Below are positions 43,333 through 51,859 of a stretch of DNA of 64,000 bases, one piece after another. The notes below the pieces were generated by a model. That model did not search any database. It was not told the origin of the DNA and saw only the letters and a list, made by a program, of their open reading frames with translations. How positions within the stretch are numbered: the stretch's first letter is position 1; every line of letters begins with the position of its first letter. Both the position numbers and the translations under genes were made by a program. Source of the DNA: Paenibacillus thiaminolyticus (GTDB lineage Bacteria > Bacillota > Bacilli > Paenibacillales > Paenibacillaceae). The stretch is from the NCBI RefSeq assembly GCF_007066085.1, contig NZ_CP041405.1:744001-808000 (forward strand), given 5' to 3'.

Positions 43333-43560
43333 TCACTTCGTCTCCTTTCCCTAATTAACAGAATTCACCTCTGATTATATAGCAAGGGAAATATTTTGTA
43401 TACATCTAAATATTTTTACCTTGTGCAACTTTGAAGGCAAGGGCCTTCCTGTGAGCCAAGAGACAATGTTCTTTTTACTTAATGAAAAAAATTGTTGTAA
43501 GGGAAACTTTTTTTCGATTATCATGAAACTATACAACGAATTGGGAAAAGGAGTGACGCC

Positions 43561-44055
43561 ATGCTGGATTTGCCGCACATCTTGATCGAGGGGGCGTTAT
43601 TGTCTGCCGTCTTTTTGGCTATCCTGCTTCTATCTCTAGCCTATAACCCGCGAATATGGCTTCAGGATTATCCGCAAGATATTCAACGGGCGGCCCCGCC
43701 CCGTACCCCGATGGAGCAAAAGCAGTTTACGGCAGTCGGAACCATCGTCATGCTGCTCATTTTCGTTCCGTTTGCCACTTCGATTTATATCTACGGAAAT
43801 GAGATTACGTTCTGGGGCGCTTTTCTGCATCTCTATCTTGTCTTCAACATCGTCAGCTTGACAGATTTGATTATTCTCGATTGGATTATTTTTTGCGTGG
43901 TTACACCGAACTTCATTGTCATTCCGGGCACACGGGGAGCGGCAGGCTATAAAGATTACGGGTTCCATTTCGTCGGCTTCCTGAAGGGGGCGGTCATGTC
44001 AGCGGCGCTCTGCCTGCTGCTTGCGGGGCTGCGAGTGGCCATAACGTATTGGTGA
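43561..44055 (+). CDS. Multi-pass membrane protein, function unknown
   Basis: A 164-residue protein with four hydrophobic segments (about 8-27, 58-78, 85-113, 140-160). The loop between helices 1 and 2 is Pro-rich (YPQDIQRAAPPRTPMEQKQF), and VVTPNFIVIPGTRGAAGY follows helix 3. It looks like an uncharacterised conserved membrane protein of bacilli. AAGGAGTGACGCC precedes the ATG. It is divergent from the superoxide dismutase gene, and TTGTAA with TATCAT at about 18-bp spacing lies upstream. Confidence 0.65.
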   Translation: MLDLPHILIEGALLSAVFLAILLLSLAYNPRIWLQDYPQDIQRAAPPRTPMEQKQFTAVGTIVMLLIFVPFATSIYIYGNEITFWGAFLHLYLVFNIVSLTDLIILDWIIFCVVTPNFIVIPGTRGAAGYKDYGFHFVGFLKGAVMSAALCLLLAGLRVAITYW

Positions 44056-44075
44056 ACAGATCAAGGAGCGGCGGG

Positions 44076-44645
44076 TTATCGTGATGATTCCTGCCGCTCC
44101 ACCCATCTCGGGATATGCGCTTCGAAGTATGTCGCAATTTTCCGCGCCTCCGTTAGGACCAGCTTGATACCGGCTTCCTTCTTGAACCAGTCGATTCTGT
44201 TCACGCGCGTGCCGTCTTGCTGGACACAGAACTGGACCGTCGGGGGAAAGACAGCCTGATATGTCATGAGCGCTCTTCTCGAGAAATACGCTTTGCACAC
44301 GAGGATGGCCCGGTTCACCTCCAGCTTGCGCTCCTGAATCACGCTCCAGGAATTTCGCGCATTGTCGAACGTATTTTTTGCCTTGTCTTCCTGCAGGATG
44401 GCATGCTCGGGAACCCCTAGCGAGAGGCCGATCTGCTGCAGATGCTCCCACTCGGTCCGATCCAGCTTCGGATTATAACCTCCTGACGGCAGCAAGTAAG
44501 GAGCATACCCCTCGTGATACAACTGGGCGGCGATCGCCATCGGCTGCGTATGGCTGCCCCCCGGAACCAGTATGATATCGGCAGGCCGGGGCTCTTCTTC
44601 CGGAACGAATACAAGCTCGGTGAGACAATCAAACGGATAAGTCAA
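44076..44645 (-). CDS. YdcF-family (DUF218) protein
   Basis: A 189-residue Rossmann-like DUF218 protein: IILVPGGSHTQPMAIAAQLY, the loop PYLLPSGGYNPKLDR, the acidic ILQEDKAKNTFDNARNSWSV signature, and AILVCKAYFSRRALMTYQAV. Family members act on nucleotide-linked or cell-wall substrates or bind SAM; the role is unclear. It lacks the membrane helices of SanA-type members. It is convergent with the membrane-protein gene to its left. Confidence 0.85.
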   Translation of the reverse strand: MTYPFDCLTELVFVPEEEPRPADIILVPGGSHTQPMAIAAQLYHEGYAPYLLPSGGYNPKLDRTEWEHLQQIGLSLGVPEHAILQEDKAKNTFDNARNSWSVIQERKLEVNRAILVCKAYFSRRALMTYQAVFPPTVQFCVQQDGTRVNRIDWFKKEAGIKLVLTEARKIATYFEAHIPRWVERQESSR

Positions 44646-44671
44646 CCTGCGTCACCTCCTGTAAGGTCATT

Positions 44672-44941
44672 TCAATATTGAACGCCATGGGAACGGAAGG
44701 CAAAGAGACAGAGCAAATACATTAGATTAGTAGCGCCGAACAACGAAAAAACACCCGGATTCAGCACCATATACATGTATACGGGAAACTCCCGGCGAAG
44801 GCGATAAGCGGCAGCGAGCTTCGGAGCCGGAGCAAGCCTGCCGCGCACCCATAGAATGATAGAAAGCGCACATGCTCCATAGCCTATCCTCTGAGCCCTA
44901 GCAATACTAATCTTATTCATCTTATTCATCACTCGATTCAT
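44672..44941 (-). CDS. Small membrane protein, doubtful
   Basis: A possible 89-residue protein beginning MNRVMNKMNKISIARAQRIG with two hydrophobic segments (about 20-36 and 55-80). The reading frame extends further upstream to 45178, but that part overlaps a hairpin and another small gene, so the shorter form is preferred. AAGGAGGAT lies about 18 nt upstream, a poor distance. No family recognised. Confidence 0.3.
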   Translation of the reverse strand: MNRVMNKMNKISIARAQRIGYGACALSIILWVRGRLAPAPKLAAAYRLRREFPVYMYMVLNPGVFSLFGATNLMYLLCLFAFRSHGVQY

Positions 44942-45085
44942 GGGGATACGGATGCGTATCCTCCTTGAAGTATTTTTATTGTCCGCAACATCGCTTGATT
45001 CCATCATAGAAAATAATGGTGTCAAGAACAAGTCCAAGGAGTAAACCGTTGACCCGAGCGCAGCAAGTGCCACGATCAAGGCAAA

Positions 45086-45114
45086 GCCCCGACCCAAAGT
45101 AACTCTGTCGGGGC
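45086..45114 (-). terminator. Hairpin after the 51-residue protein gene
   Basis: GCCCCGAC and GTCGGGGC, 8-bp stem with a 13-nt loop; on the minus strand it is followed by TTTGCC. Its position after the small gene at 45165-45320 suggests a terminator. Confidence 0.5.
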
Positions 45115-45164
45115 AAGATTTGAAAGAATACGATATTGCCGCATTATGCCCTAAGGGTATAGGC

Positions 45165-45320
45165 TCACTGCTGCTCATCGTGCTGAAGATCCCACAGGTG
45201 CAGCCTCCCCGCCTCCCTATACTTCTCCTCCATTTCTTCTACGACACTGTGAATGAACAGGAACGGAATCAACCCGATTCCCATTACACCATAGCCGAGC
45301 CACTTCAATACCGTCATCAT
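45165..45320 (-). CDS. 51-residue single-pass membrane protein
   Basis: A short gene with a strong ribosome site (GAAGGAGATGG) before ATG-ATG at 45320. It encodes MMTVLKWLGYGVMGIGLIPF, then LFIHSVVEEMEEKYREAGRL and HLWDLQHDEQQ: one hydrophobic helix (about 5-27) and a charged amphipathic tail. The clean ribosome site, hydrophobic-then-amphipathic layout and downstream hairpin support a real gene. No family recognised. Confidence 0.6.
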   Translation of the reverse strand: MMTVLKWLGYGVMGIGLIPFLFIHSVVEEMEEKYREAGRLHLWDLQHDEQQ

Positions 45321-45745
45321 CTACTCCATCTCCTTCCCGCACGGCACCAACCGGAATCCCCAGTCTACGATTCCTCTTCCCGCCGCTTTCACCTCGGATT
45401 TGCTTTGTTCTTCACCTTATTCAACTGTTGAGAAATGGTGCCCGCCAATCATCAAGTTGTTGAGAAAATATCAACAGATGATGAATTTGTGCGTGAGCCC
45501 GCTCCTGCTCGCCGTAAGGGAAAGAATACATCTGTTTCATTTTCTTCAACAAAATTTTGAGCAGGCAAGCACATTCTGCAGCAATGTGAATTATAATGCT
45601 CATAACTGGATGGAAACGGCTGGGGGGTGTTGAGGAACATAAAGTAAAAGCTTTTTTTCACCGATAACAGGAAAGGTGTGGTGAGATGAGAACGTAAAGC
45701 AAGCTTTGCTTTGATGATGACTACATGAAAAAAGGAGCTAACAAA
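45321..45745. other. Region upstream of ytaF
   Basis: About 425 bp. It holds one possible small gene on the minus strand (45421-45603, annotated separately). Otherwise it is AT-rich DNA with no clear promoter. A dyad of the form GTTGTTGA...TATCAAC lies around 45450-45470. Confidence 0.35.
45421..45603 (-). CDS. Possible Spo0E-family small protein
   Basis: A 60-residue frame with KILLKKMKQMYSF followed about 20 residues later by IFSQQLDDW. Spo0E-type phosphatases, which dephosphorylate Spo0A~P, share a helix with Lys/Arg-rich turns and the SQxLD motif. The spacing is a few residues longer than usual, and no good ribosome site precedes the ATG. Suggestive only. Confidence 0.35.
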   Translation of the reverse strand: MSIIIHIAAECACLLKILLKKMKQMYSFPYGEQERAHAQIHHLLIFSQQLDDWRAPFLNS

Positions 45746-46327
45746 ATGACATCATGGCTTATGATTGCCGCGTTAACCTTTTCGTCGAGCATCGATAATT
45801 TGGGAGTCGGCTTATCCTATGGCGTGCGGAATATTCGCATCAATTTTCTCTCGAATCTCTTTATTGCAGTAATCTGTTTTCTTTTTAGCATGTGCGGAAT
45901 CTATTTCGGGATGTTCATTGCCACCGTACTGCCCGGTATCCTTCCGGTCGTGCTCGGCGCCTTCCTGCTCGTGGTGATCGGACTGCGCATTATATTAATG
46001 GCCGTTCCGCGCAAGAACCAAAATCCAAACACCCCCTCGGAAGCAGCCAGTCCCAAAAGCATTGGCTTCGTTGAATCCACGGTGCTCGGCATCGCCTTGT
46101 CAGCCAATGCGTTGACCAATGGTATCGGAGCCGGTCTGCTAGGTTTTTCCCCGCTATTAATCTCGATATTGGCGGCGGTCGGCAGCTTCGTTACGGTATG
46201 GGCCGGGGTGGCCTTCGGCATCAGGCTGACGCATGTCCGCATCGGCAAATTTACTGTCGGGCAGTTCGGGACCTTGATTAGCGGGATGCTCTTATTGCTG
46301 GTGGCCTTTGGCGCGTTTCTAGACTAG
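45746..46327 (+). CDS. ytaF: YtaF sporulation membrane protein (MntP-like fold)
   Basis: A 193-residue, six-helix membrane protein: LTFSSSIDNLGVGLSYGVRN at the N-terminus and, after a hydrophilic loop, ESTVLGIALSANALTNGIGA, giving the two inverted repeats of the MntP/YtaF group. Such proteins export Mn2+ or act during sporulation. The ATG at 45746 has AAAGGAGC 8 nt upstream; the in-frame ATG at 45725 has none. Confidence 0.88.
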   Translation: MTSWLMIAALTFSSSIDNLGVGLSYGVRNIRINFLSNLFIAVICFLFSMCGIYFGMFIATVLPGILPVVLGAFLLVVIGLRIILMAVPRKNQNPNTPSEAASPKSIGFVESTVLGIALSANALTNGIGAGLLGFSPLLISILAAVGSFVTVWAGVAFGIRLTHVRIGKFTVGQFGTLISGMLLLLVAFGAFLD

Positions 46328-46398
46328 CAATCTCCCGATAGACATAGACAGCGTGTTCCTGCGGGCGGAAGCCCGCTTTCCTGCTTCAAACTCAATAA

Positions 46399-46437
46399 AA
46401 AAGCCAAAGGCTTTGCGTAACCAATGCCTTTGGCTCT
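46399..46437. terminator. Bidirectional terminator between ytaF and the oxidoreductase
   Basis: AAGCCAAAGGC, a 14-nt loop, GCCTTTGGCT. T-runs follow on the minus strand (TTTTTT) and weakly on the plus strand, serving both convergent genes. Confidence 0.8.
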
Positions 46438-46451
46438 TATTTGGATCTGCC

Positions 46452-47480
46452 TTAAAATTTAACTTTTTGCCCCGTTTTCCCGGACTGGTAAATAGCCGCA
46501 ACCATTTTCTGCGTCTTCAATGCCTCTTCCCCGGTAATATGCAGCGAAGCGCCGTTGACGACCGCATCATAGAAATTCCCGATTTGATGAATATGGCTAA
46601 TGCCCCAATACGATTTGACCCCTTCGCCATAATCGATCAGGTTGGTGCGATCCGAATCGCGGCTGATTTCCGTGCCGTCGTCATAGAAAATGCTGCCTTT
46701 CTCGGCCCGGATATACGCTTTCCCCTTCTCACAATGCAGTTCAATCTCGACAGGAGCATCGTAGCTATGATAGTTCATGGCGTAGAAGGAGGCCATGACC
46801 CCGCTTGTAAACTGGATCACTCCGTCAGCCACGTCTTCCACGTCAATATTTTCGTGCGTACGGTTCTCGATATGAGCGGAAATGGCCGTAATATCGTCGC
46901 CAATAAACCATCTCATCAAGTCGAGCGTGTGAATAGCCTGGTCAATGATGACCCCGCCGCCTTCCTTATCCCAGGTGCCCTTCCAATCGCTTAAGCTGTA
47001 ATACTCGTCCGTCCGCTTCCATGTAACTGAGCAGCGGGCTCCCAGGACGCGGCCCAGCTTGCCGCTGTCAAGCGCTTCCTTAATCAGCACCGAGCCGGGA
47101 TTGTAGCGGTTTTGGAAGATGACGCCAAATGTAACGTTGTTGCTGCGGCATGCTTCAATCATCGCTTCCGCATCTTCCACGGTAATGCTCATCGGCTTTT
47201 CCGTGATCACATGCTTGCCTTTCGCGGCCGCATAAATAACGACTGGCGCATGCATATGATGCGGCGTGCAGACATGAACAACGTCCAGACCCGCTTCATC
47301 AATCATTTGTTTATAGTCCACATAATAGTCACAGTTGTATTGCTTCGCCGCTTTTTGCGCCCGCTCCTCTTTGAGATCGCATACAGCCACTAATTCCGCG
47401 AGATCATTTAACTCTACAGACTTGGCATGCATCGGAAAAATATTGCCGCAACCAACGATGCCAACACGTTTTTTTGTCAT
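46452..47480 (-). CDS. Gfo/Idh/MocA-family oxidoreductase
   Basis: A 342-residue NAD(P)-dependent dehydrogenase. Rossmann motif VGIVGCGNIFPMHAKS at the N-terminus, then HVCTPHHMHAPVVIYAAAKG and the family signature KHVITEKPMSI with the catalytic Lys. GGGVIIDQAIHTLDLMRWF holds the conserved His. It acts on sugar or inositol derivatives; the substrate is unknown. I chose the ATG at 47480 (MTKKRVGIVGCG) with GGAGGGACG upstream. It is monocistronic. Confidence 0.93.
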   Translation of the reverse strand: MTKKRVGIVGCGNIFPMHAKSVELNDLAELVAVCDLKEERAQKAAKQYNCDYYVDYKQMIDEAGLDVVHVCTPHHMHAPVVIYAAAKGKHVITEKPMSITVEDAEAMIEACRSNNVTFGVIFQNRYNPGSVLIKEALDSGKLGRVLGARCSVTWKRTDEYYSLSDWKGTWDKEGGGVIIDQAIHTLDLMRWFIGDDITAISAHIENRTHENIDVEDVADGVIQFTSGVMASFYAMNYHSYDAPVEIELHCEKGKAYIRAEKGSIFYDDGTEISRDSDRTNLIDYGEGVKSYWGISHIHQIGNFYDAVVNGASLHITGEEALKTQKMVAAIYQSGKTGQKVKF

Positions 47481-47678
47481 GAATCGTCCCTCCATCCTTG
47501 TATCGCATTCGACGAGAACGCTTGCAACCAGATGATTCACCTCTATCATATCTCGGCATGGCGGAACTGCCCATGAATGATATCGGTATAACCTGAACTA
47601 TTTTGCTGCAATTTGAAGCTTGCGCCTCCCCTTCAGCATTGCTCATGTATCGTCTTGCGATACCCCGGTATGACTTCC

Positions 47679-48176
47679 TCATCCCTCTGTTCGTTTATCT
47701 AATTTTTTCTCATAGATGAGTATCTCTTTGTTGTTGCCGTTTGTTTTCGAGTCGATCCTCTTGAAGCCTTGCCGCATCCAAAAAAGATGGGCCCGCGTAT
47801 TTTTCGTAATGACTCCGATTCTATACTTGCCGATGCCTTGGCTCTCCATATGCTCTTCGAATAGCTGCACGGCCTGCGCGCCGTATCCCTGCGATTGCAG
47901 CTCCCCGCTTATCACCAGGAGCCCCAACCATGTGCACTGATCGGCTGGATTCATCGGTAAATATTCCAGGATGCCAATATAGTCCGCATCATCTTTTACT
48001 AGCACACGCTGAGCGCCGATTCGATTAGCCTGCTGAATATCATCAAGCACTTCTTCCCTGGATATGATCTCTTTATTTCTGGATAGCAGGTTAAATAAAG
48101 GGTTGGAATTGATTATGGCTTCTTCGACATCGATTAGCTTCGCCGATGTTTTCTCGAACGATAACATGGTCTTCAT
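47679..48176 (-). CDS. GNAT-family N-acetyltransferase
   Basis: A 165-residue acetyltransferase: YIGILEYLPMNPADQCTWLG as the central strands and LQSQGYGAQAVQLFEEHMES as the CoA-binding helix, ending ITKNTRAHLFWMRQGFKRID. The upstream gene's last codons supply the ribosome site (AAAGGATG). The start at 48176 avoids overlap; 48182 is an alternative. It is likely co-transcribed with the acetyltransferase upstream. Confidence 0.87.
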   Translation of the reverse strand: MKTMLSFEKTSAKLIDVEEAIINSNPLFNLLSRNKEIISREEVLDDIQQANRIGAQRVLVKDDADYIGILEYLPMNPADQCTWLGLLVISGELQSQGYGAQAVQLFEEHMESQGIGKYRIGVITKNTRAHLFWMRQGFKRIDSKTNGNNKEILIYEKKLDKRTEG

Positions 48177-48178
48177 CT

Positions 48179-49060
48179 TCATCCTTTCGAATGCATGCTG
48201 CATATCATATCTGTCAGTTCATCGCCGGATAAAAAACCAAGACTCGAGTACAGCTTCTCCGCCGCATTGCCGGATGTGACAAACAGGCGCAGCACGGAAT
48301 AGGTATCATTCAACTGATGAACCGCTCTGCGTAACATATACTTGCCCAATCCCTGCCCCCGATAGGCAGGCTTGACGGCAATCTCGTAAATGAGCGGGAG
48401 CTCTTCCCACGAAGATACGAGGCAAAGTCCAACGATCTCATTCGTCTCCCGGTTGATGAGTATGGAGGAAGCTGCTTGCAGCGCCTCCTGCGCAGCATGC
48501 TTGAAATAATATTCGGTGTCTTCCTTATATTGAGCATCCGAGCGTTCATCCGTTCCGTGCCGGTAGGCCTCCTTCATCAGATCGGTCAGCATCATGCTCT
48601 GGCTGGACTGCGGCGGGATGCATAGGTACGGGCTTGCTAGCGCGATGTCCTGCTGCTCCGTAGGCCGGATCATGCATTTTCTGGCCGGGAGCGGCTGGAA
48701 GCCTTCGGCTGTGAAGGCGGACAGGTGCTCGGGAAGCACGTTATAAGCATAAATAGGTCCGGAGAATGATGAGCGGCCGATGAGATGTTCCTTGAGAAAA
48801 GCGACCAGCGAAGACGACCATTCGTATGGCGGGAACATGAACAAGGAGCAGATCGCTTTATCGGTCAGCGTAACCCCGGCCACCCTGGCCCCATCGGCAA
48901 TGATCCAATAGCAATCCGTCGCCACCTTCATCATTTGCTGCAAAGTATTCCAGCTCGGTCTGAACCATACATTTTTCCGGTAGGTTGCGAACTGCTTGGA
49001 GTACATTCCAGCATCGGCAGCGATTAGCTTGTACCCCGTCGCATCCATGGGCTGTGTCAT
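48179..49060 (-). CDS. Two-domain GNAT-family acetyltransferase
   Basis: A 293-residue protein. The C-terminal half is a normal GNAT domain (EIVGLCLVSSWEELPLIYEI, then KPAYRGQGLGKYMLRRAVHQ and VTSGNAAEKLYSSLGFLSGD). The N-terminal half looks like a degenerate GNAT unit (ARVAGVTLTDKAICSLFMFP, LPEHLSAFTAEGFQPLPA). Substrate unknown. Confidence 0.85.
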   Translation of the reverse strand: MTQPMDATGYKLIAADAGMYSKQFATYRKNVWFRPSWNTLQQMMKVATDCYWIIADGARVAGVTLTDKAICSLFMFPPYEWSSSLVAFLKEHLIGRSSFSGPIYAYNVLPEHLSAFTAEGFQPLPARKCMIRPTEQQDIALASPYLCIPPQSSQSMMLTDLMKEAYRHGTDERSDAQYKEDTEYYFKHAAQEALQAASSILINRETNEIVGLCLVSSWEELPLIYEIAVKPAYRGQGLGKYMLRRAVHQLNDTYSVLRLFVTSGNAAEKLYSSLGFLSGDELTDMICSMHSKG

Positions 49061-49156
49061 ACCATCACCATCTTTTCATGTCGTGTTTGATACTACTTTG
49101 TTACTCACTGCGATCCAGCGGCCATCCACATCCTCGAATACGAAGTCATGATTTGA

Positions 49157-49510
49157 CTACTCCTTTTGCGGCCGATTCGGCGGATATCCATATTGGTCTC
49201 TGTATTGCTTCCGTTCTTCAGTAAAATCCCACCATTGCCTTGAATGATTGCGATGTCGGGCGAAGTCGACGATCAGTCGGCATTGATCCTCCACGCATGG
49301 GTCGATTTCAACGCCGTACAATTGTTCCAAGGCGTCAAATAAGTGTGCCCCATCCTGCTTCTTCAGTTCATCCAGCGAGTCATATCCTAACTCTATCATA
49401 TCACGGGCGAATTTCGGACCAATGGACTCCATTCTTCTCAATGCAGCGTATTGATTTCCTATAATTCCGGCAAGTCCCACGATTAGAATAATCACAATCA
49501 AAATCGTCAT
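49157..49510 (-). CDS. Membrane-anchored helix-hairpin-helix protein (Cdd1-like)
   Basis: A 117-residue protein with an N-terminal helix (TILIVIILIVGLAGIIG) and a C-terminal domain, MESIGPKFARDMIELGYDSL, then FDALEQLYGVEIDPCVEDQC. This resembles the Cdd1/pathogenicity-locus helix-hairpin-helix family, of unknown function. The ATG at 49510 has GGAGGGG upstream. The membrane anchor is unusual for the family and may be a fusion. Confidence 0.65.
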   Translation of the reverse strand: MTILIVIILIVGLAGIIGNQYAALRRMESIGPKFARDMIELGYDSLDELKKQDGAHLFDALEQLYGVEIDPCVEDQCRLIVDFARHRNHSRQWWDFTEERKQYRDQYGYPPNRPQKE

Positions 49511-49649
49511 GAGGAGCATCCCCTCCTATTATCTTGGCAAGGGGCGGGCCATTTCCTTTATCCCCGGATATTTTTAGGGGCTCGTATTTCTGGCAAACTT
49601 CGAAAGGTGCTCATTAAGTCCAATTTTCTATGCGCCCTATTCCTGGTGC

Positions 49650-49775
49650 TTACAAAGTCATCAGTAAACCACTATTTATTTGTCCTCCGTGCTGATAACA
49701 CCATAAGTCGTTGTATGCTTCAATCAATTCGGAGAAATTCACATCAAAAAGAAGGGTATAGTAAATTTTGTTCAT
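49650..49775 (-). CDS. Possible small gene or gene fragment (second of a pair)
   Basis: 41 residues reading MNKIYYTLLFDVNFSELIEA, then YNDLWCYQHGGQINSGLLMT. The composition looks protein-like. It starts 2 nt after the stop codon of the 49778-49903 frame. No family recognised; it may be the remains of one longer gene. Confidence 0.25.
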   Translation of the reverse strand: MNKIYYTLLFDVNFSELIEAYNDLWCYQHGGQINSGLLMTL

Positions 49776-49777
49776 TC

Positions 49778-49903
49778 TTATTTAGCTGAATCTATATAAT
49801 GCCGTTTTTTACTATCTCTCCAATTTACTTTCCATTTTTCTTGGTCTTTTCTATACCAATTTGCACCTACTGATCGCTCATAAAATTGCATTGACTTTCT
49901 CAT
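49778..49903 (-). CDS. Possible small gene or gene fragment (first of a pair)
   Basis: 41 residues reading MRKSMQFYERSVGANWYRKD, then QEKWKVNWRDSKKRHYIDSA. It is rich in Lys, Arg and Trp, like nucleic-acid-binding or phage-derived proteins, but no family is recognised. There is no strong ribosome site, and the upstream frame ends in a stop three codons before the ATG. Confidence 0.25.
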   Translation of the reverse strand: MRKSMQFYERSVGANWYRKDQEKWKVNWRDSKKRHYIDSAK

Positions 49904-50019
49904 AACGTTCTAGTATTCCTGACGTCGATTTCCCTACCTAAGTAAAGTAAGCGTTATTGTCATCAAGAGCGCCGTTAGGCAACATTGCACGGATTGCATA
50001 TCACGTTTATGTATTCACG

Positions 50020-50064
50020 AAAATACCCAACCTTAGATAGCTCATATCTTAGGCTGGGTATTTT
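50020..50064. terminator. Strong bidirectional terminator
   Basis: AAAATACCCA (50020-50029) and TGGGTATTTT (50055-50064), with further pairing inward (CCTTAGATA/TATCTTAGG). It ends the lanthipeptide operon on the minus strand, with TTTT on both sides. Confidence 0.8.
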
Positions 50065-50174
50065 GTTGTCCGAGATTTACCTCTACCTACCGCACTTTTT
50101 CTATGAGTTTCATCCATTACTTCATACGTATGCTTTTCATTTCATCAAAATGGCGGCTGCCTCTAGCAAGCCGG

Positions 50175-50215
50175 CCAAGAAACTTTGTAAATCTCCGATT
50201 TACAAAGTTTCTTGG
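50175..50215. repeat. Perfect 19-bp inverted repeat at the edge of the lanthipeptide island
   Basis: Left arm 50175-50193 (CCAAGAAACTTTGTAAATC), 3-nt loop, right arm 50197-50215. Every base pairs. No U-run follows on either strand, so it is not a standard terminator. It lies between the last transporter gene and the strong terminator at 50020. It may stabilise the mRNA end or mark an old insertion end. Confidence 0.8.
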
Positions 50216-50248
50216 GTTCTGGATTTTAATCTGCCCGTCTCTTTCACA

Positions 50249-51016
50249 TTAAATCATTTTTTTCTTCCATCCCCAAAAGCTTAAAAATGAAAAAATGACT
50301 ATAGAACCGAAAAGATAATACCAAAATTCTCTATTTCCCTGTTTTCCGATAGCTAAAAGGATTTGTTGAAAAGGATCGGCGAGGAAGACCAATTTTTTAG
50401 TCACGAGCATATATAATCCAAAAGAACTGGCAAACGTAACAAGGTATGCAATTAGAGGACGTGACACTAATAAGCAGATAATACTGCTTAACAATAACTT
50501 AGAGATGCAAGTAAGCGTGAAAACGATGTAAAAGTAGGTTGTATACTGGATAGATTCCATTGTACCATAACTGCTTGTATCCAGATATTTATGGAATGTG
50601 TCAGCAGATGGGAAGAAGATCCAGGCACCCGCCATAGTTATAGCATAAGTAAGCATGTTAATGATAACAATGGTTGTTATCAAAGCCAGTAACTTCGCGA
50701 GCCAGAGCTGCCCCCGACTCTTGGGACACAGAACGTACAACCGGTATGCTCCGGAATGAATGTCACCGCTTATCTGATCCACAAATATTACCGGTAATAA
50801 GGCCAACGTGGCAATTAGAGTTAAACCGTTCATGGCAAACCAGGATGCGTTAAGCTTTGTCAAGGTAATAGAACCTTCCCCAAACCGATAAGTACCCGAT
50901 CCTTCGCTTAACATCAACCACATATTTAGAATGACTACAATCATATAAATCCCGACTACTGTATAAGTTGTTTTACGATTCCATATCCGTTCCATTTCAC
51001 TGGCCCAGGCACCCAA
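50249..51016 (-). CDS. lanG: Lanthipeptide immunity ABC permease (LanG-like)
   Basis: A 255-residue ABC-2-type permease with about six hydrophobic segments (the first ones being YTVVGIYMIVVILNMWLMLS and LTLIATLALLPVIFVDQI) and the cytoplasmic motif QISGDIHSGAYRLYVLCPKSR between helices. It would form the self-protection transporter with the neighbouring permease and ATPase, exporting the mature peptide from the producer membrane. The start is TTG at 51016 with AAGGAG 9 nt upstream. It is the last gene of the lan operon. Which of E and G it is cannot be told; the label is by position. Confidence 0.8.
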   Translation of the reverse strand: MGAWASEMERIWNRKTTYTVVGIYMIVVILNMWLMLSEGSGTYRFGEGSITLTKLNASWFAMNGLTLIATLALLPVIFVDQISGDIHSGAYRLYVLCPKSRGQLWLAKLLALITTIVIINMLTYAITMAGAWIFFPSADTFHKYLDTSSYGTMESIQYTTYFYIVFTLTCISKLLLSSIICLLVSRPLIAYLVTFASSFGLYMLVTKKLVFLADPFQQILLAIGKQGNREFWYYLFGSIVIFSFLSFWGWKKKMI

Positions 51017-51052
51017 ATGTAATCACTCCTTAAGCTCAGAATATTTCGGTCT

Positions 51053-51859
51053 TTAGCTGAAATAGTCAGCTCTAGTAAATTTCTTAAAGGATAAATAGGT
51101 AAAAACAGCCACGTGCAAAAGAACTAGGGTTACCATAGCTGCAATGCTGTTACTGCTTCCAGCAAACAGGATATTCAAATTTGAATACTGCATATAAGGA
51201 ATTGTTATATTTCTAAATAGTTCAAAAAAATAGGAGGAGGGCGGAAACAAGCCAGCAAGGGACGTGTTCACTCCGTCCAAAAGCAGCGAGAACAGTATAT
51301 AGATCATACAAAAACCTAGTGCATAGGTAACGTTTTTACTATACATCGCTAAAAAAACGAACAAGCTGCAAATCGCGATTAGCGTGACATAAGCCATAAA
51401 ATAAACACTCAGCGTTTGAAGAGCAGAACCTACTATGAGCTGCTGTTTGTTAGCGTAGCCTTCGATAGGAATTTGAACGTATCCGGCTGCGCAGAGAACG
51501 ATTCCGTAAAAAACAAGCAAAAGAAAAAGAAGAAAGTAAATAGTTAACAATTTACTAACAAAAATTTTTGTTTTAGAGAATCTTCGCAGAAAAACGAACC
51601 GTAATTGTCCATTCCGAAATTCATCAGTATATATGGAGGCTGCTAACACAGCGACAAAAATGTTGCACCAAAGATATAAATTTGAACTGATCCCGTAAGT
51701 CATCAAGCTTTCAGAAAAAAAATCTGGATGGAGCGTAGACCGGCCTTGCATAAAAAAAGAGACATCCGTATAGCTGATAACCAATATACCGAGAACGATG
51801 AGCCATAGCCATTTTTGTCGATAAATTTTGCTAAGTTCATTAATTATTAAAGCGCTCAT
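51053..51859 (-). CDS. lanE: Lanthipeptide immunity ABC permease (LanE-like)
   Basis: A 268-residue ABC-2 permease starting MSALIINELSKIYRQKWLWL, with about six hydrophobic segments and the loop ASIYTDEFRNGQLRFVFLRR that contacts the ATPase. The ATG at 51859 overlaps the ATPase stop codon (ATGA), so the pair is coupled. It forms the LanFEG immunity complex. Confidence 0.82.
   Translation of the reverse strand: MSALIINELSKIYRQKWLWLIVLGILVISYTDVSFFMQGRSTLHPDFFSESLMTYGISSNLYLWCNIFVAVLAASIYTDEFRNGQLRFVFLRRFSKTKIFVSKLLTIYFLLFLLLVFYGIVLCAAGYVQIPIEGYANKQQLIVGSALQTLSVYFMAYVTLIAICSLFVFLAMYSKNVTYALGFCMIYILFSLLLDGVNTSLAGLFPPSSYFFELFRNITIPYMQYSNLNILFAGSSNSIAAMVTLVLLHVAVFTYLSFKKFTRADYFS

Larger units (their letters stand above)
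49511..50019. other. AT-rich region with decayed reading frames
   Basis: The left shoulder of the lanthipeptide island. The minus strand carries two adjacent 41-codon frames (49778-49903 and 49650-49775), annotated separately, and nothing else recognisable. Base composition changes visibly from the GC-rich genes to the left. Confidence 0.4.
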
